From Acetobacter cerevisiae (GTDB taxonomy: Bacteria > Pseudomonadota > Alphaproteobacteria > Acetobacterales > Acetobacteraceae), in NCBI RefSeq assembly GCF_001580535.1, contig NZ_LHZA01000130.1, positions 1-36,756 of the forward strand: DNA of 36,756 bases, written 5' to 3'. This document shows, in pieces, positions 26,901 to 36,012 of the stretch. How positions within the stretch are numbered: position 1 is the stretch's first letter; each line of letters opens with the position of its first letter. The notes under the pieces were generated by a model. The model did not search any database. It saw only the letters and a program-made list of their open reading frames with translations, and was not told the DNA's origin. Both the position numbers and the translations under genes were made by a program.

Positions 26901-27977
26901 ATGATTTACAAAAAACCTCTGCTTTACGCAGGCTGTGCCGCCGGTGTTCTTGCCCTTATTGCGTGGGGCGGCGCGCGTTGGGTCAATGGGGATGGTGTGA
27001 ACCAGTACACCAATGATGCCTATGTAACGGCGGATTTCCCGACGGTTGCGCCCAAGGTCTCCGGGCGTATTGACCGCGTTATTGCGCAGGACAACGAGCA
27101 GGTGCATGCGGGCGAGGAACTGGCCCATATTGAGGACGATGATTACCGCGCCGCACTGGATGTGGCGAAGGGGAACAGGCTGGCCGCTCAGGGGGACGTG
27201 ACCAACCTTGAGGCCGAACTGGCGCGGCAGGATGCAGTCATTGCAGAAGCGCGGGCGGCCGTGCAGGCGGATCAGGCCAACCTGATGTTTGCCCGGCAGA
27301 ATGCGGTGCGATACCGCAATCTCTCTTCCGGCGGGGCGGGGACCATTGAGCAGAAGCAGTCCTCCGAAGCGCATGAGAAGGAAGCCGAAGCTGCCATTGC
27401 GCGCGATCAGGCCGGAGTGGACGCTGCCATCCGTCAGGTGGCTGTGCTGAAAGGTCAGCTTGAGCGGGCTCGTGGTGTGCTGGTGCGCGCACAGGGGGAT
27501 GAAAAGCAGGCAGACCTTAACCTGTCTTACTGCACCATTCCGGCCCCCATGGATGGCGTGGTGGGTGAACGTGGCGTGCGCGTGGGGAATTATGTGCATC
27601 CGGGCACGGGTATTCTGGCGGTTGTGCCGACCCATGCGGCCTATGTGCTGGCCAATTTTCAGGAAACCCAGTTGACCAAAGTGCAGGCCGGGCAGCGGGC
27701 GACCATCTGGGTGGATACGTTCCCCGGCCATCCGCTCAAGGCGCATGTGGACTCACTGGCACCGGCAACGGGCGTGGCGTTTGCCCCCATCCAGCCGGAC
27801 AATGCGACGGGCAACTTTACCAAGGTGGTCCAGCGTATTCCGGTCAAGCTGACCTTTGATACGGACCAGCCGCTGGCGGCCAGGGTGCGGGTTGGGATGT
27901 CGGTGGAAGCCAATATCGATACGTCTTCAAAGCCGGAAGGGCCGCATGCCAATGACGCTCGCTATGTCTGGCAGTAA
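26901..27977 (+). CDS. HlyD/EmrA-type periplasmic adaptor protein
   Basis: This membrane-fusion protein connects the MFS pump to the outer-membrane channel. It has 358 residues. A signal-anchor helix lies at about 7-28. The first half of the lipoyl domain (TVAPKVSGRIDRVIAQDNEQVHAGEELAHI) is at about 48-78, a long coiled coil follows at about 85-205 (Ala, Glu, Gln and Arg rich), then the second lipoyl half (IPAPMDGVVGERGVRVGNYVHPG) and a beta-barrel domain. It ends 5 bases before the outer-membrane gene. The layout is that of EmrA and FarA. Confidence 0.93.
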   Translation: MIYKKPLLYAGCAAGVLALIAWGGARWVNGDGVNQYTNDAYVTADFPTVAPKVSGRIDRVIAQDNEQVHAGEELAHIEDDDYRAALDVAKGNRLAAQGDVTNLEAELARQDAVIAEARAAVQADQANLMFARQNAVRYRNLSSGGAGTIEQKQSSEAHEKEAEAAIARDQAGVDAAIRQVAVLKGQLERARGVLVRAQGDEKQADLNLSYCTIPAPMDGVVGERGVRVGNYVHPGTGILAVVPTHAAYVLANFQETQLTKVQAGQRATIWVDTFPGHPLKAHVDSLAPATGVAFAPIQPDNATGNFTKVVQRIPVKLTFDTDQPLAARVRVGMSVEANIDTSSKPEGPHANDARYVWQ

Positions 27978-27981
27978 CGCC

Positions 27982-29505
27982 ATGAAGCGCTTTCTTCTTG
28001 CCGGGTTTTCCATGGTGGTTCTTGCGGGCTGCACAGTCGGGCCGACCTATCACAAGCCGCAGGTCAAGGCGCCGGCTGCATGGCGGGATACGCAGCCCCC
28101 AGCGGAAAGCCGCGTCACCACCGCGTCCACCGATCCGCAGTGGTGGAAACTGTTTAATGATCCCGCTTTGACGAAGCTGGAACATGAGGTCGCGTCCTCC
28201 AATCTGGACCTGAAAGCCGCCAGTCTGCGCCTGATGCAAAGTCAGGCAGAGCGGCGCATAGCCAGTGCCGCGCAGATGCCGCATGTGGAAGCCAATGCCT
28301 CCTATGGGCGGGAGCGGGCCAGCACGAATGGTGTGCTGGGGCTGCTTGGCACCATGGAGCGGGAGCAGGCGGGCTCTATTGCCTCAGGCTCACAGGGCTT
28401 TGGTCCGACGGCGCTGCCGGGGAGCGTGGGCAATCCTTCCTTCAATCTGCCGCAATACGGGATGAATGCCTCGTGGGAAGTGGATTTCTGGGGGCATGTC
28501 CGGCGCCAGGTAGAAGCAGCGACAGCTGCGACGCAGGAAACCGAGGAAATGCGCCGCGATACGCTGGTTTCCCTGATGGCCGAGACAGCACAGGATTATA
28601 TCGACCTGCGGGCTACGCAAACGCAGGTTGGCATTCTTGAGCATAATATCGAGGTCGCCAACAACAGTGTTCGGCTGACGAGCCTGCGGTTCCAGCAGGG
28701 GGCGGCCACGCGGCTGGATGTCGCGGAGGCGACGGGCCAGCTTCACACTTTCACCTCGCGTCTGGCTCCCCTTAAAGCGCAGGAAACGCATATGCTGAAT
28801 GCGTTGAGTTTCCTTGTGGCGCGGGAGCCGGGCGCGCTGGATGCCGAGCTGGGCAAGCCTTCCGGCATTCCGTCTGTGCCTGCTGTGGTGCCGGTCGGCC
28901 TGCCGTCGGAACTGGCGGAGCGTCGGCCCGATATCCGCATGGCGGCGGATCATCTACATGCGGCGACGGCAGCCATTGGTGTGGCGATTGCGGACTTTTT
29001 CCCGCGTGTGACGCTCTCGGGTAGTCTGGATATTCAGGCGCTCCAGTTCAGCGGGTTAGGCTCATGGGCTTCGCGTCAGTATGGCTTTGGTCCGACGGCG
29101 ACGCTGCCGCTTTTTGAAGGGGGACGCCTGACCGGCCAGCTGCATCTGCGCAAGGCGCAGCAGAAGGAAGCCGCCACCCTGTTCCAGCGCACGGTGCTGA
29201 AAGCCTGGCAGGAAATTGATGACGCCATGGCGGACTTTACCGCGGCCCAGAGACGGCGCGACGAACTGGCGGAAGCCGTGCATGAGAACGAGATTGCTGT
29301 GGAAACGGCCAAAGCTCAGTATGTGCAGGGGGCGTCTGACTTCCTGAATGTGCTGACTTTGCAGAATGCGCTGCTCTCCTCACAGAGCGCTTTGGCTACA
29401 GCCACGGCGCAGGTGGCCGGGTCTGTCACGCATCTCTATCGCGCTGTGGGCGGAGGGTGGCAGGATATCTATCCTGACAAGACGCCTGCCAGAATACCGG
29501 CCTGA
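27982..29505 (+). CDS. NodT-family outer-membrane efflux lipoprotein
   Basis: This is the outer-membrane channel of the tripartite pump. The ATG at 27982 gives 507 residues and starts a lipoprotein signal with lipobox LAGC (Cys18 or so in SMVVLAGCTVGP). The longer frame upstream overlaps the adaptor gene and has no signal. Two OEP repeats are present (about 60-250 and 275-480), with the usual PVGLPSELAERRPDIRMA and FFPRVTLSGSL stretches. Its stop is 10 bases before the pirin-like gene, so all four genes are probably one operon. Confidence 0.93.
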   Translation: MKRFLLAGFSMVVLAGCTVGPTYHKPQVKAPAAWRDTQPPAESRVTTASTDPQWWKLFNDPALTKLEHEVASSNLDLKAASLRLMQSQAERRIASAAQMPHVEANASYGRERASTNGVLGLLGTMEREQAGSIASGSQGFGPTALPGSVGNPSFNLPQYGMNASWEVDFWGHVRRQVEAATAATQETEEMRRDTLVSLMAETAQDYIDLRATQTQVGILEHNIEVANNSVRLTSLRFQQGAATRLDVAEATGQLHTFTSRLAPLKAQETHMLNALSFLVAREPGALDAELGKPSGIPSVPAVVPVGLPSELAERRPDIRMAADHLHAATAAIGVAIADFFPRVTLSGSLDIQALQFSGLGSWASRQYGFGPTATLPLFEGGRLTGQLHLRKAQQKEAATLFQRTVLKAWQEIDDAMADFTAAQRRRDELAEAVHENEIAVETAKAQYVQGASDFLNVLTLQNALLSSQSALATATAQVAGSVTHLYRAVGGGWQDIYPDKTPARIPA

Positions 29506-29515
29506 GGGATAATCC

Positions 29516-30250
29516 ATGATAACAGTGAGACGAGGCGCGACCCTTAGTTCCGCGCAGTCGGATACGCTGACGCTCGAGTGCCATTTTGCTTTTGCGGATT
29601 ATCAGGACCCTGCCCATCAGCATGATGGGCGATTGCGGGTTCTCAATCAGGGCACGCTGCGTCCCTCTGAGGTCTATCATCTGGGGCCTGAAGCTGCGGT
29701 TGACGTGGTGACATGGGTGCGGGCAGGGAGCCTGACGGCACAGATTGACGCGTTTGCACCGGAGGAGATTCAGGCCGACGGATTGCATCTGATCAGCACG
29801 GGTTCAGGTTGCCAGAAGCTGGCATGGCAAGCCGGGCCGGAGGGGGCGTCTTTTCTCCAGTTCTGGTTTTTGCCGGATACGGATGAAGGGATGCCACGGC
29901 AGGAAAGCCGCCTCAGTTTTCCGCAAGGGGAAGATGGTGGCTTTAGAATTCTGGCGTCCGGTTTCCCTGAAGATGATCCCGAGGAAAGTGAGGTCGTTAC
30001 AGATGGCGCGCCAGTGGCCCTGAGTGCGGGCGCGCGCCTGCTACATGCCGTTATACCAGCGGGAGAGGGGGCGGCTTACAGCACCAGTGTAAACCGTGAC
30101 CTGTATCTGCTGGTAGTGTCGGGGATGGTCAATGTTGCGGATGCTGTGTTGCAGGCGGGGGATGCTGCGGCTGTGAGCGATGTCAGAGATTTGACGGTGA
30201 TGGCGCAGGAGCAGGCTGTTGTTTTGCTGACGGATGTGGCTTCGACCTGA
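29516..30250 (+). CDS. Pirin-like cupin protein lacking the metal ligands
   Basis: This 244-residue protein has the pirin/YhhW plan: an N-terminal MITVRRGATL, HFAFADYQDPAHQHDGRLRVLNQGTL at about 28-52, VVTWVRAGSLTAQ, and FLQFWFLPD. In functional pirins a HxH pair and a later HxE bind iron. Here the corresponding residues read GPE (for HPH) in HLGPEAAVDVVTWV and KLA (for HSE) in TGSGCQKLAW, so all four ligands appear lost. GAGGG lies 7 bases before the ATG, overlapping the stop of the pump's outer-membrane gene. Its role in an efflux operon may be sensing or scaffolding, not quercetinase-type catalysis. An intact pirin is encoded at 32547-33416. Confidence 0.8.
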   Translation: MITVRRGATLSSAQSDTLTLECHFAFADYQDPAHQHDGRLRVLNQGTLRPSEVYHLGPEAAVDVVTWVRAGSLTAQIDAFAPEEIQADGLHLISTGSGCQKLAWQAGPEGASFLQFWFLPDTDEGMPRQESRLSFPQGEDGGFRILASGFPEDDPEESEVVTDGAPVALSAGARLLHAVIPAGEGAAYSTSVNRDLYLLVVSGMVNVADAVLQAGDAAAVSDVRDLTVMAQEQAVVLLTDVAST

Positions 30251-30292
30251 CCGGAGCGGCGCAGGGTACGCCGCAGGTCAGGGCGCAGGCTG

Positions 30293-31486
30293 TTAGGGGG
30301 CTTTGCCGAAACAGGCCTTGCTCCGTGCGACTTTGCCGGACCCGATAACGCTGATGATCAGGAAAAGTGTCGTTTCACAGAATGCCAGCATCCATAAGGG
30401 AAGCGACGGCCCGGCAAACCCGGCCAGAAGCAACAAACCTACGCCGACCATCTGGCTGGAGGCCAGCCGACGTGTGGCAACCCAGCGGTAGGCCGTGCTG
30501 GCCAAGAGGTAGAGGGCCGGGCCGAGTGTCATGACCAGAGCGGGGGCCCCTTTGGCCTCCTCAACCGGATTTTCCAGAAGCATATCCATGGCGACGGCGG
30601 TGACGATAATCCCGCCAATCAGAATGACATGCAGATAATGGAAGTACGCTCCCATCCGGCCCGGATCGGAGGAACTGCTGATGGCGTGTTCGGCTTCCTC
30701 GCTGGAGGTTTCAAAATACAGCCACCACATGGCGAGGGTGCAGAGAAAGCTTGCACCAAACCCGCCAAACTCAATCCATGACCAGTGCTCGCTTTCCGCA
30801 AGGGAAAGACCAGAGGCCATGATGGTTTCCCCAAGGGCGACAATCACAAACAGCTGGCAGCGTTCCACAATATGGCTGCCTGAAATGGTCCAGTCCGACG
30901 TGTGAGAGCGGCCCAGTCCCGGCAGCCAGAACCCGAACATGGGAGAAAAATATTCGCAGGCGACCCCGGCGGCCCATAACGGCACACGGGCTTCCGGTGA
31001 GGCCAGCCCGCCTGCAATCCAGAAGCAGGCGGCAATGATACCCCAGCCCAGAATACGGCGGTAATTGGGGGCAAGAGGGTGCGAGGCAGGGAGGCTGAAC
31101 ACAATAAACGCGGAGCGGCCGACCTGCATGAGGCTGTAACACAGCGCGAAGGCCAGCCCACGTTCCCCAAACGCTTCCGGAGCAGCTGCGCCGCACACAA
31201 GGGCCAGTGCCATGGTGAGAAACAGCACGCCACGCAGGGCGGGCACGCGCGGGTCAAACCAGTTAGTCACCCAGCCGGTATATTGCCAGCCCAGCCATGC
31301 GGCGAACCACAGGATAAGGGTTTGCAGGCCGCCCAGAGGCGTTAGATGATGCAGCAGGCCATGACTGATCTGGGTGACAAGAAACACGTAGACCAGATCA
31401 AAAAACAGCTCCTCATTCATCACGCGGGTATTGTCTGCTCCCGGTTGGCGCATGAGGGGATGAGATGAGGCATCCTGTGCAGTCAT
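30293..31486 (-). CDS. ltrA: Low-temperature-requirement-type membrane protein (LtrA family)
   Basis: This integral membrane protein of 397 residues has roughly ten hydrophobic segments and matches the LtrA family pattern: VMNEELFFDLVYVFLVTQISHGL near the N terminus, HIVERCQLFVIVALGETIMASG in the middle, and MWWLYFETSSEEAE later. The function of the family is not established. It was named from a Listeria mutant that cannot grow in the cold. The start at 31486 overlaps the stop of the upstream LysR gene (ATGA), so its translation may depend on ribosomes arriving from that gene, which is interrupted by a stop codon. An upstream in-frame start (31552) would lie inside the LysR gene and is unlikely. 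Confidence 0.87.
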   Translation of the reverse strand: MTAQDASSHPLMRQPGADNTRVMNEELFFDLVYVFLVTQISHGLLHHLTPLGGLQTLILWFAAWLGWQYTGWVTNWFDPRVPALRGVLFLTMALALVCGAAAPEAFGERGLAFALCYSLMQVGRSAFIVFSLPASHPLAPNYRRILGWGIIAACFWIAGGLASPEARVPLWAAGVACEYFSPMFGFWLPGLGRSHTSDWTISGSHIVERCQLFVIVALGETIMASGLSLAESEHWSWIEFGGFGASFLCTLAMWWLYFETSSEEAEHAISSSSDPGRMGAYFHYLHVILIGGIIVTAVAMDMLLENPVEEAKGAPALVMTLGPALYLLASTAYRWVATRRLASSQMVGVGLLLLAGFAGPSLPLWMLAFCETTLFLIISVIGSGKVARSKACFGKAP

Positions 31487-32427
31487 GAACAACTCAGTTG
31501 AGAAGGGGGCGTCTTGAACGCTTCTGCGGCAAACCCGCGTTGCGTAGCACATTCCTGCGCCAGAAAATCAAGTAGGGCGCGCACGGCGGGCACAAGCCCG
31601 CGTCGGGATGGAAAAACTGCATGGATAATGCCTGCGCGAGGCTGCCAGCCGGGCAGAACCTGCACAAGGCGTCCGGCCTCAATATCCTGCCAGATCATCA
31701 TGGTGGGGAGTTGCACAATGCCGCTGCCAATAAGGGCAGCTTCCCGCAGCACGGCCATATCATCCGTGGCAAGGCGGGGTTCATGAAAAACCGTGGCGGT
31801 CTGCCCCTGCTGATTTTCCAGCAGCCACGAATGGGTGCCGGGATGGGTTTTGAAGTCCAGACTGGGCAGGCCGTTCAGATCAGCAGGCGAGGCAAGAGGC
31901 TTAGGCACCAGAGAGGGCGCGGCAATGAGGCATTGCGTGCTGGTGTCGAGCGTCCGCATGACGAGGTCGGACGGGGCGAGCGGTGGAAAGCGCACGCGGA
32001 TGGCGAGGTCAAACCCTTCCTTCAGGACATCCACCTGCCGGTTGGTGCTTTCAAGCTGAAGGGTGACAGCGGGGTAGCGCAGCATGAAGCGGGCCAGCAA
32101 CGCGCCGAACTAAAAAGTCAGAAGTGCCACAGGGCAGCTCAGCCTAATTTGCCCGCAGGGTTCAGCCTGAAGCTGGGCAACGGATTGCTCGGCGGTGTCT
32201 GCTGCCGCCAGCATGGTCAGGCAATGTTCGTAAAACCGATGCCCGGTTTCTGTTACGCTGAAATGGCGGGACGAGCGTTGGATGAGGCGCGTATGCAGCC
32301 GGTCTTCCAGCAGGCGGACCCGTCGGCTGAGCAGCGATTTCTGGTGGCCGGTCGCCCGTGCCGCCGCGGAAAAGCCGCCATGTTTGACGACCTGCGCAAA
32401 ATATTCAAAGTCGTTGAGGTCTCTCAT
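31483..32427 (-). pseudogene. LysR-family regulator interrupted by an in-frame amber codon
   Basis: Two open stretches (32427-32110 and 32109-31483) are in the same frame and together make a normal 314-codon LysR regulator. The N-terminal helix-turn-helix is at about 2-60 (DLNDFEYFAQVVKHGGFSAAARATG), and the effector domain begins with IRLSCPVALL and continues with ALLARFMLRYPAVTLQLESTNR. The only break is a TAG codon at 32112-32110, at the start of the effector domain. No frameshift is involved. It is a recent nonsense mutation, a sequencing error, or a site of suppression. The gene is divergent from the intact pirin and FMN reductase genes, which it would normally control, and overlaps ltrA. 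Confidence 0.85.
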
Positions 32428-32546
32428 CGTCCTGCCTGTGGAACGCATTGTTCGATTGAGCGCTCTTCCTGCGACAATAAGAGCAACGCATATTCCTTAT
32501 CAAGCAAAGAGGTGGAGGCCTCGGGCAATCAGACAGGATGATGACA

Positions 32547-33416
32547 ATGCAAAAGAAAATTCTTGGCACGTATGGGAATGATCGGGGCCACTGGGTGGGC
32601 GATGGTTTTCCCGTCCGCTCGCTGTTTTCCTACAGTCAGTTCGGCACACATCTCAGCCCGTTTCTGCTGCTCGATTATGCCGGGCCGCATGAATTCAAAC
32701 CCACCGACGCACGGCGGGGCGTAGGGGAGCATCCGCACAAGGGGTTTGAGACCGTAACCATTGTTTACGATGGTGAGGTTGAACACCGGGATTCATCAGG
32801 CGGCGGTGGCATTATCGGGCCGGGTGATGTGCAGTGGATGACGGCAGGCAATGGCGTCCAGCATGAGGAATTCCATTCTCCGGCCTACGCCAAAACCGGC
32901 GGCAGTTTCCGCATGGTGCAGTTGTGGGTGAACCTGCCAGCAAAGGACAAAGGTGTGCCTGCGGCGTACCAGACCATCCTTGCGGGGAATATCCCGACGG
33001 TGCCTTTGGCCAACAAGGCTGGCCATCTGCGGATTATTGCCGGGGACTATGAGGGAACCCATGGGCCAGCCCGCATCTTTTCTCCACTGAACGTGTGGGA
33101 TGGTGTGCTGCATGAAGGGGCGCAGGTTACGCTGGATCTGCCCAAAGGGCACAACGCGGCCATTGTTTCTCTGGAGGGGCATCTGATTCTGAACGGGACG
33201 CAGGAACTCGGTGCCGCGCAGTTCGCTTTGTTAGGGCATGAGGGGGCTACTGTGACGCTGCAAGCCTCCAGAGCGTCCAGCTTTCTGGTGTTGACGGGAG
33301 AGCCGCTGAATGAGCCGATTGCAGGATACGGACCCTTCGTCATGAATACGCAGGAAGAGATCCGGCAGGCGATTGAGGATTTCAATGGCGGGCGATTTGG
33401 CGGCATTCACGCCTGA
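32547..33416 (+). CDS. Pirin-family cupin protein (intact)
   Basis: This bicupin iron protein has 289 residues from the ATG at 32547. ATGs at 32538 and 32541 are also possible, but AGGA is best spaced for 32547. The metal site is complete: HPH in GVGEHPHKGFETVTIVYDG and the His and Glu of GNGVQHEEFH. The C-terminal cupin (about 185-285) carries PARIFSPLNVWDG. Family members act as quercetin dioxygenases or redox-sensitive regulators. It is divergent from a broken LysR gene and followed after 33 bases by an FMN reductase, a common pairing in Proteobacteria that points to handling of oxidants or quinone-like compounds. Confidence 0.92.
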   Translation: MQKKILGTYGNDRGHWVGDGFPVRSLFSYSQFGTHLSPFLLLDYAGPHEFKPTDARRGVGEHPHKGFETVTIVYDGEVEHRDSSGGGGIIGPGDVQWMTAGNGVQHEEFHSPAYAKTGGSFRMVQLWVNLPAKDKGVPAAYQTILAGNIPTVPLANKAGHLRIIAGDYEGTHGPARIFSPLNVWDGVLHEGAQVTLDLPKGHNAAIVSLEGHLILNGTQELGAAQFALLGHEGATVTLQASRASSFLVLTGEPLNEPIAGYGPFVMNTQEEIRQAIEDFNGGRFGGIHA

Positions 33417-33449
33417 TAAATCAGAAAAGAGAAAAAAAGGGAAAAGTTG

Positions 33450-34037
33450 ATGACGCAGACTGCACCACTTCATTTTGTCACGCTTTTGGGGAGCCTGCGT
33501 AAAGGGTCACTGAACGGTATTGTGGCCCGGATATTGCCCGAACTGGCTCCGGAAGGCATTACCATTACGCCTCTGGGGTCCGTAGCGGAGTTTCCGCATT
33601 ATGATCAGGATGTGCAGGAGCAGGGGTTTCCTGCGCCCGTGCTGACCATGGCAGAGCAGATCCGTGCGGCAGACGGACTGATTATTGTGACGCCCGAATA
33701 TAACTATTCCATCCCCGGTGTTTTAAAAAACGCGCTGGACTGGCTGTCCCGCGTGACACCGCAGCCTTTGGCCAGAAAAGCGGTGGCTTTGCAGACGGTT
33801 TCTCCCGGAGCTATCGGTGGCGCGCGGGCGCAATATCACCTGCGGCAGAGCCTTGTTTTTCTGGATGCGTTTGTTCTGAACAGGCCTGAAGTGATGATCG
33901 GGCAGGCAATGAGCAAGTTTGATACGGACCGGCTGGAACTGACGGACCAGTCAACCCGGGCTTATCTGACGCGCCAGATTGCTGCACTTGCTGATCTGGC
34001 GCATCAGATTGCACCGCATAAATCCGAAGACGTATGA
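33450..34037 (+). CDS. NADPH-dependent FMN reductase (flavodoxin-like)
   Basis: This 195-residue flavoprotein of the NADPH-dependent FMN reductase family (ChrR/YieF-like) reduces quinones, chromate or azo dyes with NAD(P)H. The FMN phosphate loop is LLGSLRKGSLNG (about 10-21). The family signature PEYNYSIPGVLKNALDWLS follows at about 78-96. The ATG at 33450 is preceded by AAAGGG about 8 bases upstream. The TTG one codon earlier is not needed. It lies downstream of the intact pirin gene, in the same probable operon, and a strong hairpin follows its stop. Confidence 0.93.
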   Translation: MTQTAPLHFVTLLGSLRKGSLNGIVARILPELAPEGITITPLGSVAEFPHYDQDVQEQGFPAPVLTMAEQIRAADGLIIVTPEYNYSIPGVLKNALDWLSRVTPQPLARKAVALQTVSPGAIGGARAQYHLRQSLVFLDAFVLNRPEVMIGQAMSKFDTDRLELTDQSTRAYLTRQIAALADLAHQIAPHKSEDV

Positions 34038-34043
34038 AAGCAT

Positions 34044-34075
34044 TCAGGCTGGATGCTGTAGTGCATCCAGCCTGA
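34044..34075. terminator. Strong hairpin between convergent genes
   Basis: A perfect 13-bp stem (34044-34056 with 34063-34075, arms TCAGGCTGGATGC and GCATCCAGCCTGA) has a 6-base loop, 6 bases after the FMN reductase stop. A T-rich stretch (ATTTTACTT) follows after a few bases. It probably serves as a transcription terminator for the + strand operon, and may also work for the convergent phosphoesterase gene ending at 34090. Confidence 0.82.
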
Positions 34076-34089
34076 TCAGCGATCAAATT

Positions 34090-35739
34090 TTACTTGGACG
34101 CTGGCTGAGAAAGAGGCGTTCCCGTTTCCGGATCAAGCAGGAGCGGGGTGAGGCGCGGAGGCGCGGTGAAGTCGAACAGATCGTTGAGGTCGTGGGCCAC
34201 GGCATCAAACGAGCCGCCGCCAAGGCGCTGGCCGTTTAGCCAGTTATCCTCGATAAAGCGGGGAATGGAGCTTTGGGTGATCTGGACATGACTGACGGCA
34301 TTGCTGCGTGCCCACGGTGAGATGAGGATAAACGGGATGCGTGTGCCCGGTCCGCACCGTCCATTGACGGGTTTGTCCTCGACGCCCGGGAAAGGCGTGC
34401 CGGTTCCGCAGCGGCCCGGACCATTCAACTGGTCAACTTCCGCATCAAAAGATCCGTGCTGAGGTTTGATGAAGGCATGGTCATACCAGCCGTCTGAATC
34501 ATCATACGCAATAAGGATGGCGGTATCGCGCCATTCCGGCTGCTGTTGCAGCATGTTCACCAGTGGGACGATGCCCTGCTGTTCATCCAGCGGGTCGGAA
34601 TAGCCAGCATGGCCATCCTGAAACGCTGGGAGTTTGATGAAGGAGACGGCCGGAAGACGATGGGCTGCGACAACAGCTTTGAAGTCTTCCAGATCATATT
34701 CGTGGTTGGCCGGGTCACGCGTTTTGCCGTCGGCACTCAGAGTATGGCCAATGGCTGTGAGTGAACTGGGGCGTGCGTGCGTCGGGTTTGCCGTGCTGGC
34801 GTAATACTGGAACCAGTTATGGTGTGAAATGTAATCGGCAATCATTTCATGCACGACAGGGGAGTATGTCGCGCGCTGGCAGCCTGTCGTGCCGTCACTA
34901 TTTTTGGTTTGCAGATTGAAGCCGCCCATAAAGCCGCCCCAGGACACATTGCCGGCCGTCAGCAGGTCACCGATATTCTTACCGGTCATCATCACCTGAT
35001 TGCCTTTGACAGAGCAGACATCGCCAGCCGGATCAATATCATTGATCATCGTCCAGCCGACCTGAGCATCCGCAATATAAGGAGAGACGGCCTCTTTGGT
35101 GGAGGGTTTCTGGGTAGTGGCAATAATTTTCATGCCATTGGTCTGGCCAGAGACGGCCTCCAGCGCGCCGGGGGTGGAGGGGCCGTAGGTGTCCGTATAC
35201 GCCGCATCGCTCATGGCAAAACGCTGGGCGTAATTCCACAGGGCGGTGACGGTATTGCCGTCAAAATAGCCCATCACCTGCCCGCGGGTGGCGAACGCTC
35301 CGGTGCCGCCGGACGTGCCGCGGCCTGTATAGCGGGGGAACAGGTCGGCATGGCCATCATGATAGGCCATCTGTTCGGCAGTATAGAGGTGGTTCTGGTC
35401 TGCGGTGCTGGCCTGCGTGCGGTCTAGCCTGAACGGAAGCGATGCATTTTTTCCGTTCTCGGGGTTTGTATTAGGGTTTGTTTCCAGCAAATGCGCACTG
35501 AGCAGGGTATTGGCATGCGGCGTTTGCGGAGAGGCCTTGAAAGCAGGTTCCCCGGCCGGGTTGGCCGCTACAGGATAAGTGCCAAAATAATGATCGAACG
35601 CGACGTTTTCCTGATAGATCACGACCAGATGTTTGATTGGCGTTTTGGTCGTAGTGTCAGGCTCGGCTGCCCATGCGGAAGAGGCGAGTGTCAGCAGTGA
35701 TGTACTCAGGCACAAAATGCTGCAAAAAGTTTTGAACAT
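34090..35739 (-). CDS. Secreted phosphoesterase (phospholipase C / acid phosphatase family)
   Basis: This exported hydrolase of the alkaline-phosphatase-like phosphoesterase family (PF04185) includes phospholipase C and AcpA-type acid phosphatases. It has 549 residues from the ATG at 35739, chosen because AGGG is correctly placed for it. The ATG at 35745 is directly against that site. A Sec signal ends near AWA-AE (about residue 25). The metal-site motif is QENVAFDHYFGTYP at about 43-56 (Glu44, Asn45), and later IAYDDSDGWYDH and PFILISPWAR supply further active-site residues. Several Cys suggest disulfides in the periplasm. It probably releases phosphate from organic esters. No phosphate box is identified in the upstream region. 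Confidence 0.9.
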   Translation of the reverse strand: MFKTFCSILCLSTSLLTLASSAWAAEPDTTTKTPIKHLVVIYQENVAFDHYFGTYPVAANPAGEPAFKASPQTPHANTLLSAHLLETNPNTNPENGKNASLPFRLDRTQASTADQNHLYTAEQMAYHDGHADLFPRYTGRGTSGGTGAFATRGQVMGYFDGNTVTALWNYAQRFAMSDAAYTDTYGPSTPGALEAVSGQTNGMKIIATTQKPSTKEAVSPYIADAQVGWTMINDIDPAGDVCSVKGNQVMMTGKNIGDLLTAGNVSWGGFMGGFNLQTKNSDGTTGCQRATYSPVVHEMIADYISHHNWFQYYASTANPTHARPSSLTAIGHTLSADGKTRDPANHEYDLEDFKAVVAAHRLPAVSFIKLPAFQDGHAGYSDPLDEQQGIVPLVNMLQQQPEWRDTAILIAYDDSDGWYDHAFIKPQHGSFDAEVDQLNGPGRCGTGTPFPGVEDKPVNGRCGPGTRIPFILISPWARSNAVSHVQITQSSIPRFIEDNWLNGQRLGGGSFDAVAHDLNDLFDFTAPPRLTPLLLDPETGTPLSQPASK

Positions 35740-35825
35740 GGGCATCCCTGCAAAATCGGCTTCGAAGCGGGGCTTATAGCATAAGATTTCGTCTTTGATG
35801 AAGAACAGAAAAAAAGCGTTTTCTA

Positions 35826-35845
35826 TAAAAATTTAGAAATTTTTA
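35826..35845. promoter_or_regulatory. AT-rich perfect palindrome upstream of the phosphoesterase
   Basis: TAAAAATTT (35826-35834) and AAATTTTTA (35837-35845) form a perfect 9-bp inverted repeat with a 2-base centre, 87 bases upstream of the phosphoesterase start. It could be an operator or bent DNA. The surrounding gap 35740-36025 holds no gene. Confidence 0.35.
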
Positions 35846-35982
35846 CAGTGAGAGGGCGGTTTTTTGGAATGCGCGCGATGAAGGATCCTGTGTGAATTTC
35901 AAAAAACATTAACATTACTTGCCAGTAAGGACGTAGCGCCGGGCGATTTCTATACGTGCTCACGCCGGAAACAGCATAGGGA

Positions 35983-36012
35983 GCCGGAGAGTGCGCCGCG
36001 AGCCTCTCCGGC
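35983..36012. terminator. GC-rich hairpin downstream of the Rieske gene fragment
   Basis: GCCGGAGAG (35983-35991) and CTCTCCGGC (36004-36012) form a 9-bp stem with a 12-base loop, 14 bases after the stop of the Rieske gene. There is no T-run on the minus strand, so it may be an attenuating or protective hairpin and not a full terminator. Confidence 0.45.

Noticed and set aside
26238-27746. A 502-codon minus-strand open frame across the MFS and HlyD genes
   Set aside because: It spans two well-recognised genes and their junction, is very rich in His, Arg and Gln, and has no family resemblance.
31483-32427. A frameshift as the cause of the split LysR gene
   Set aside because: Counting codons shows that both halves are in the same frame. 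The break is one TAG codon.
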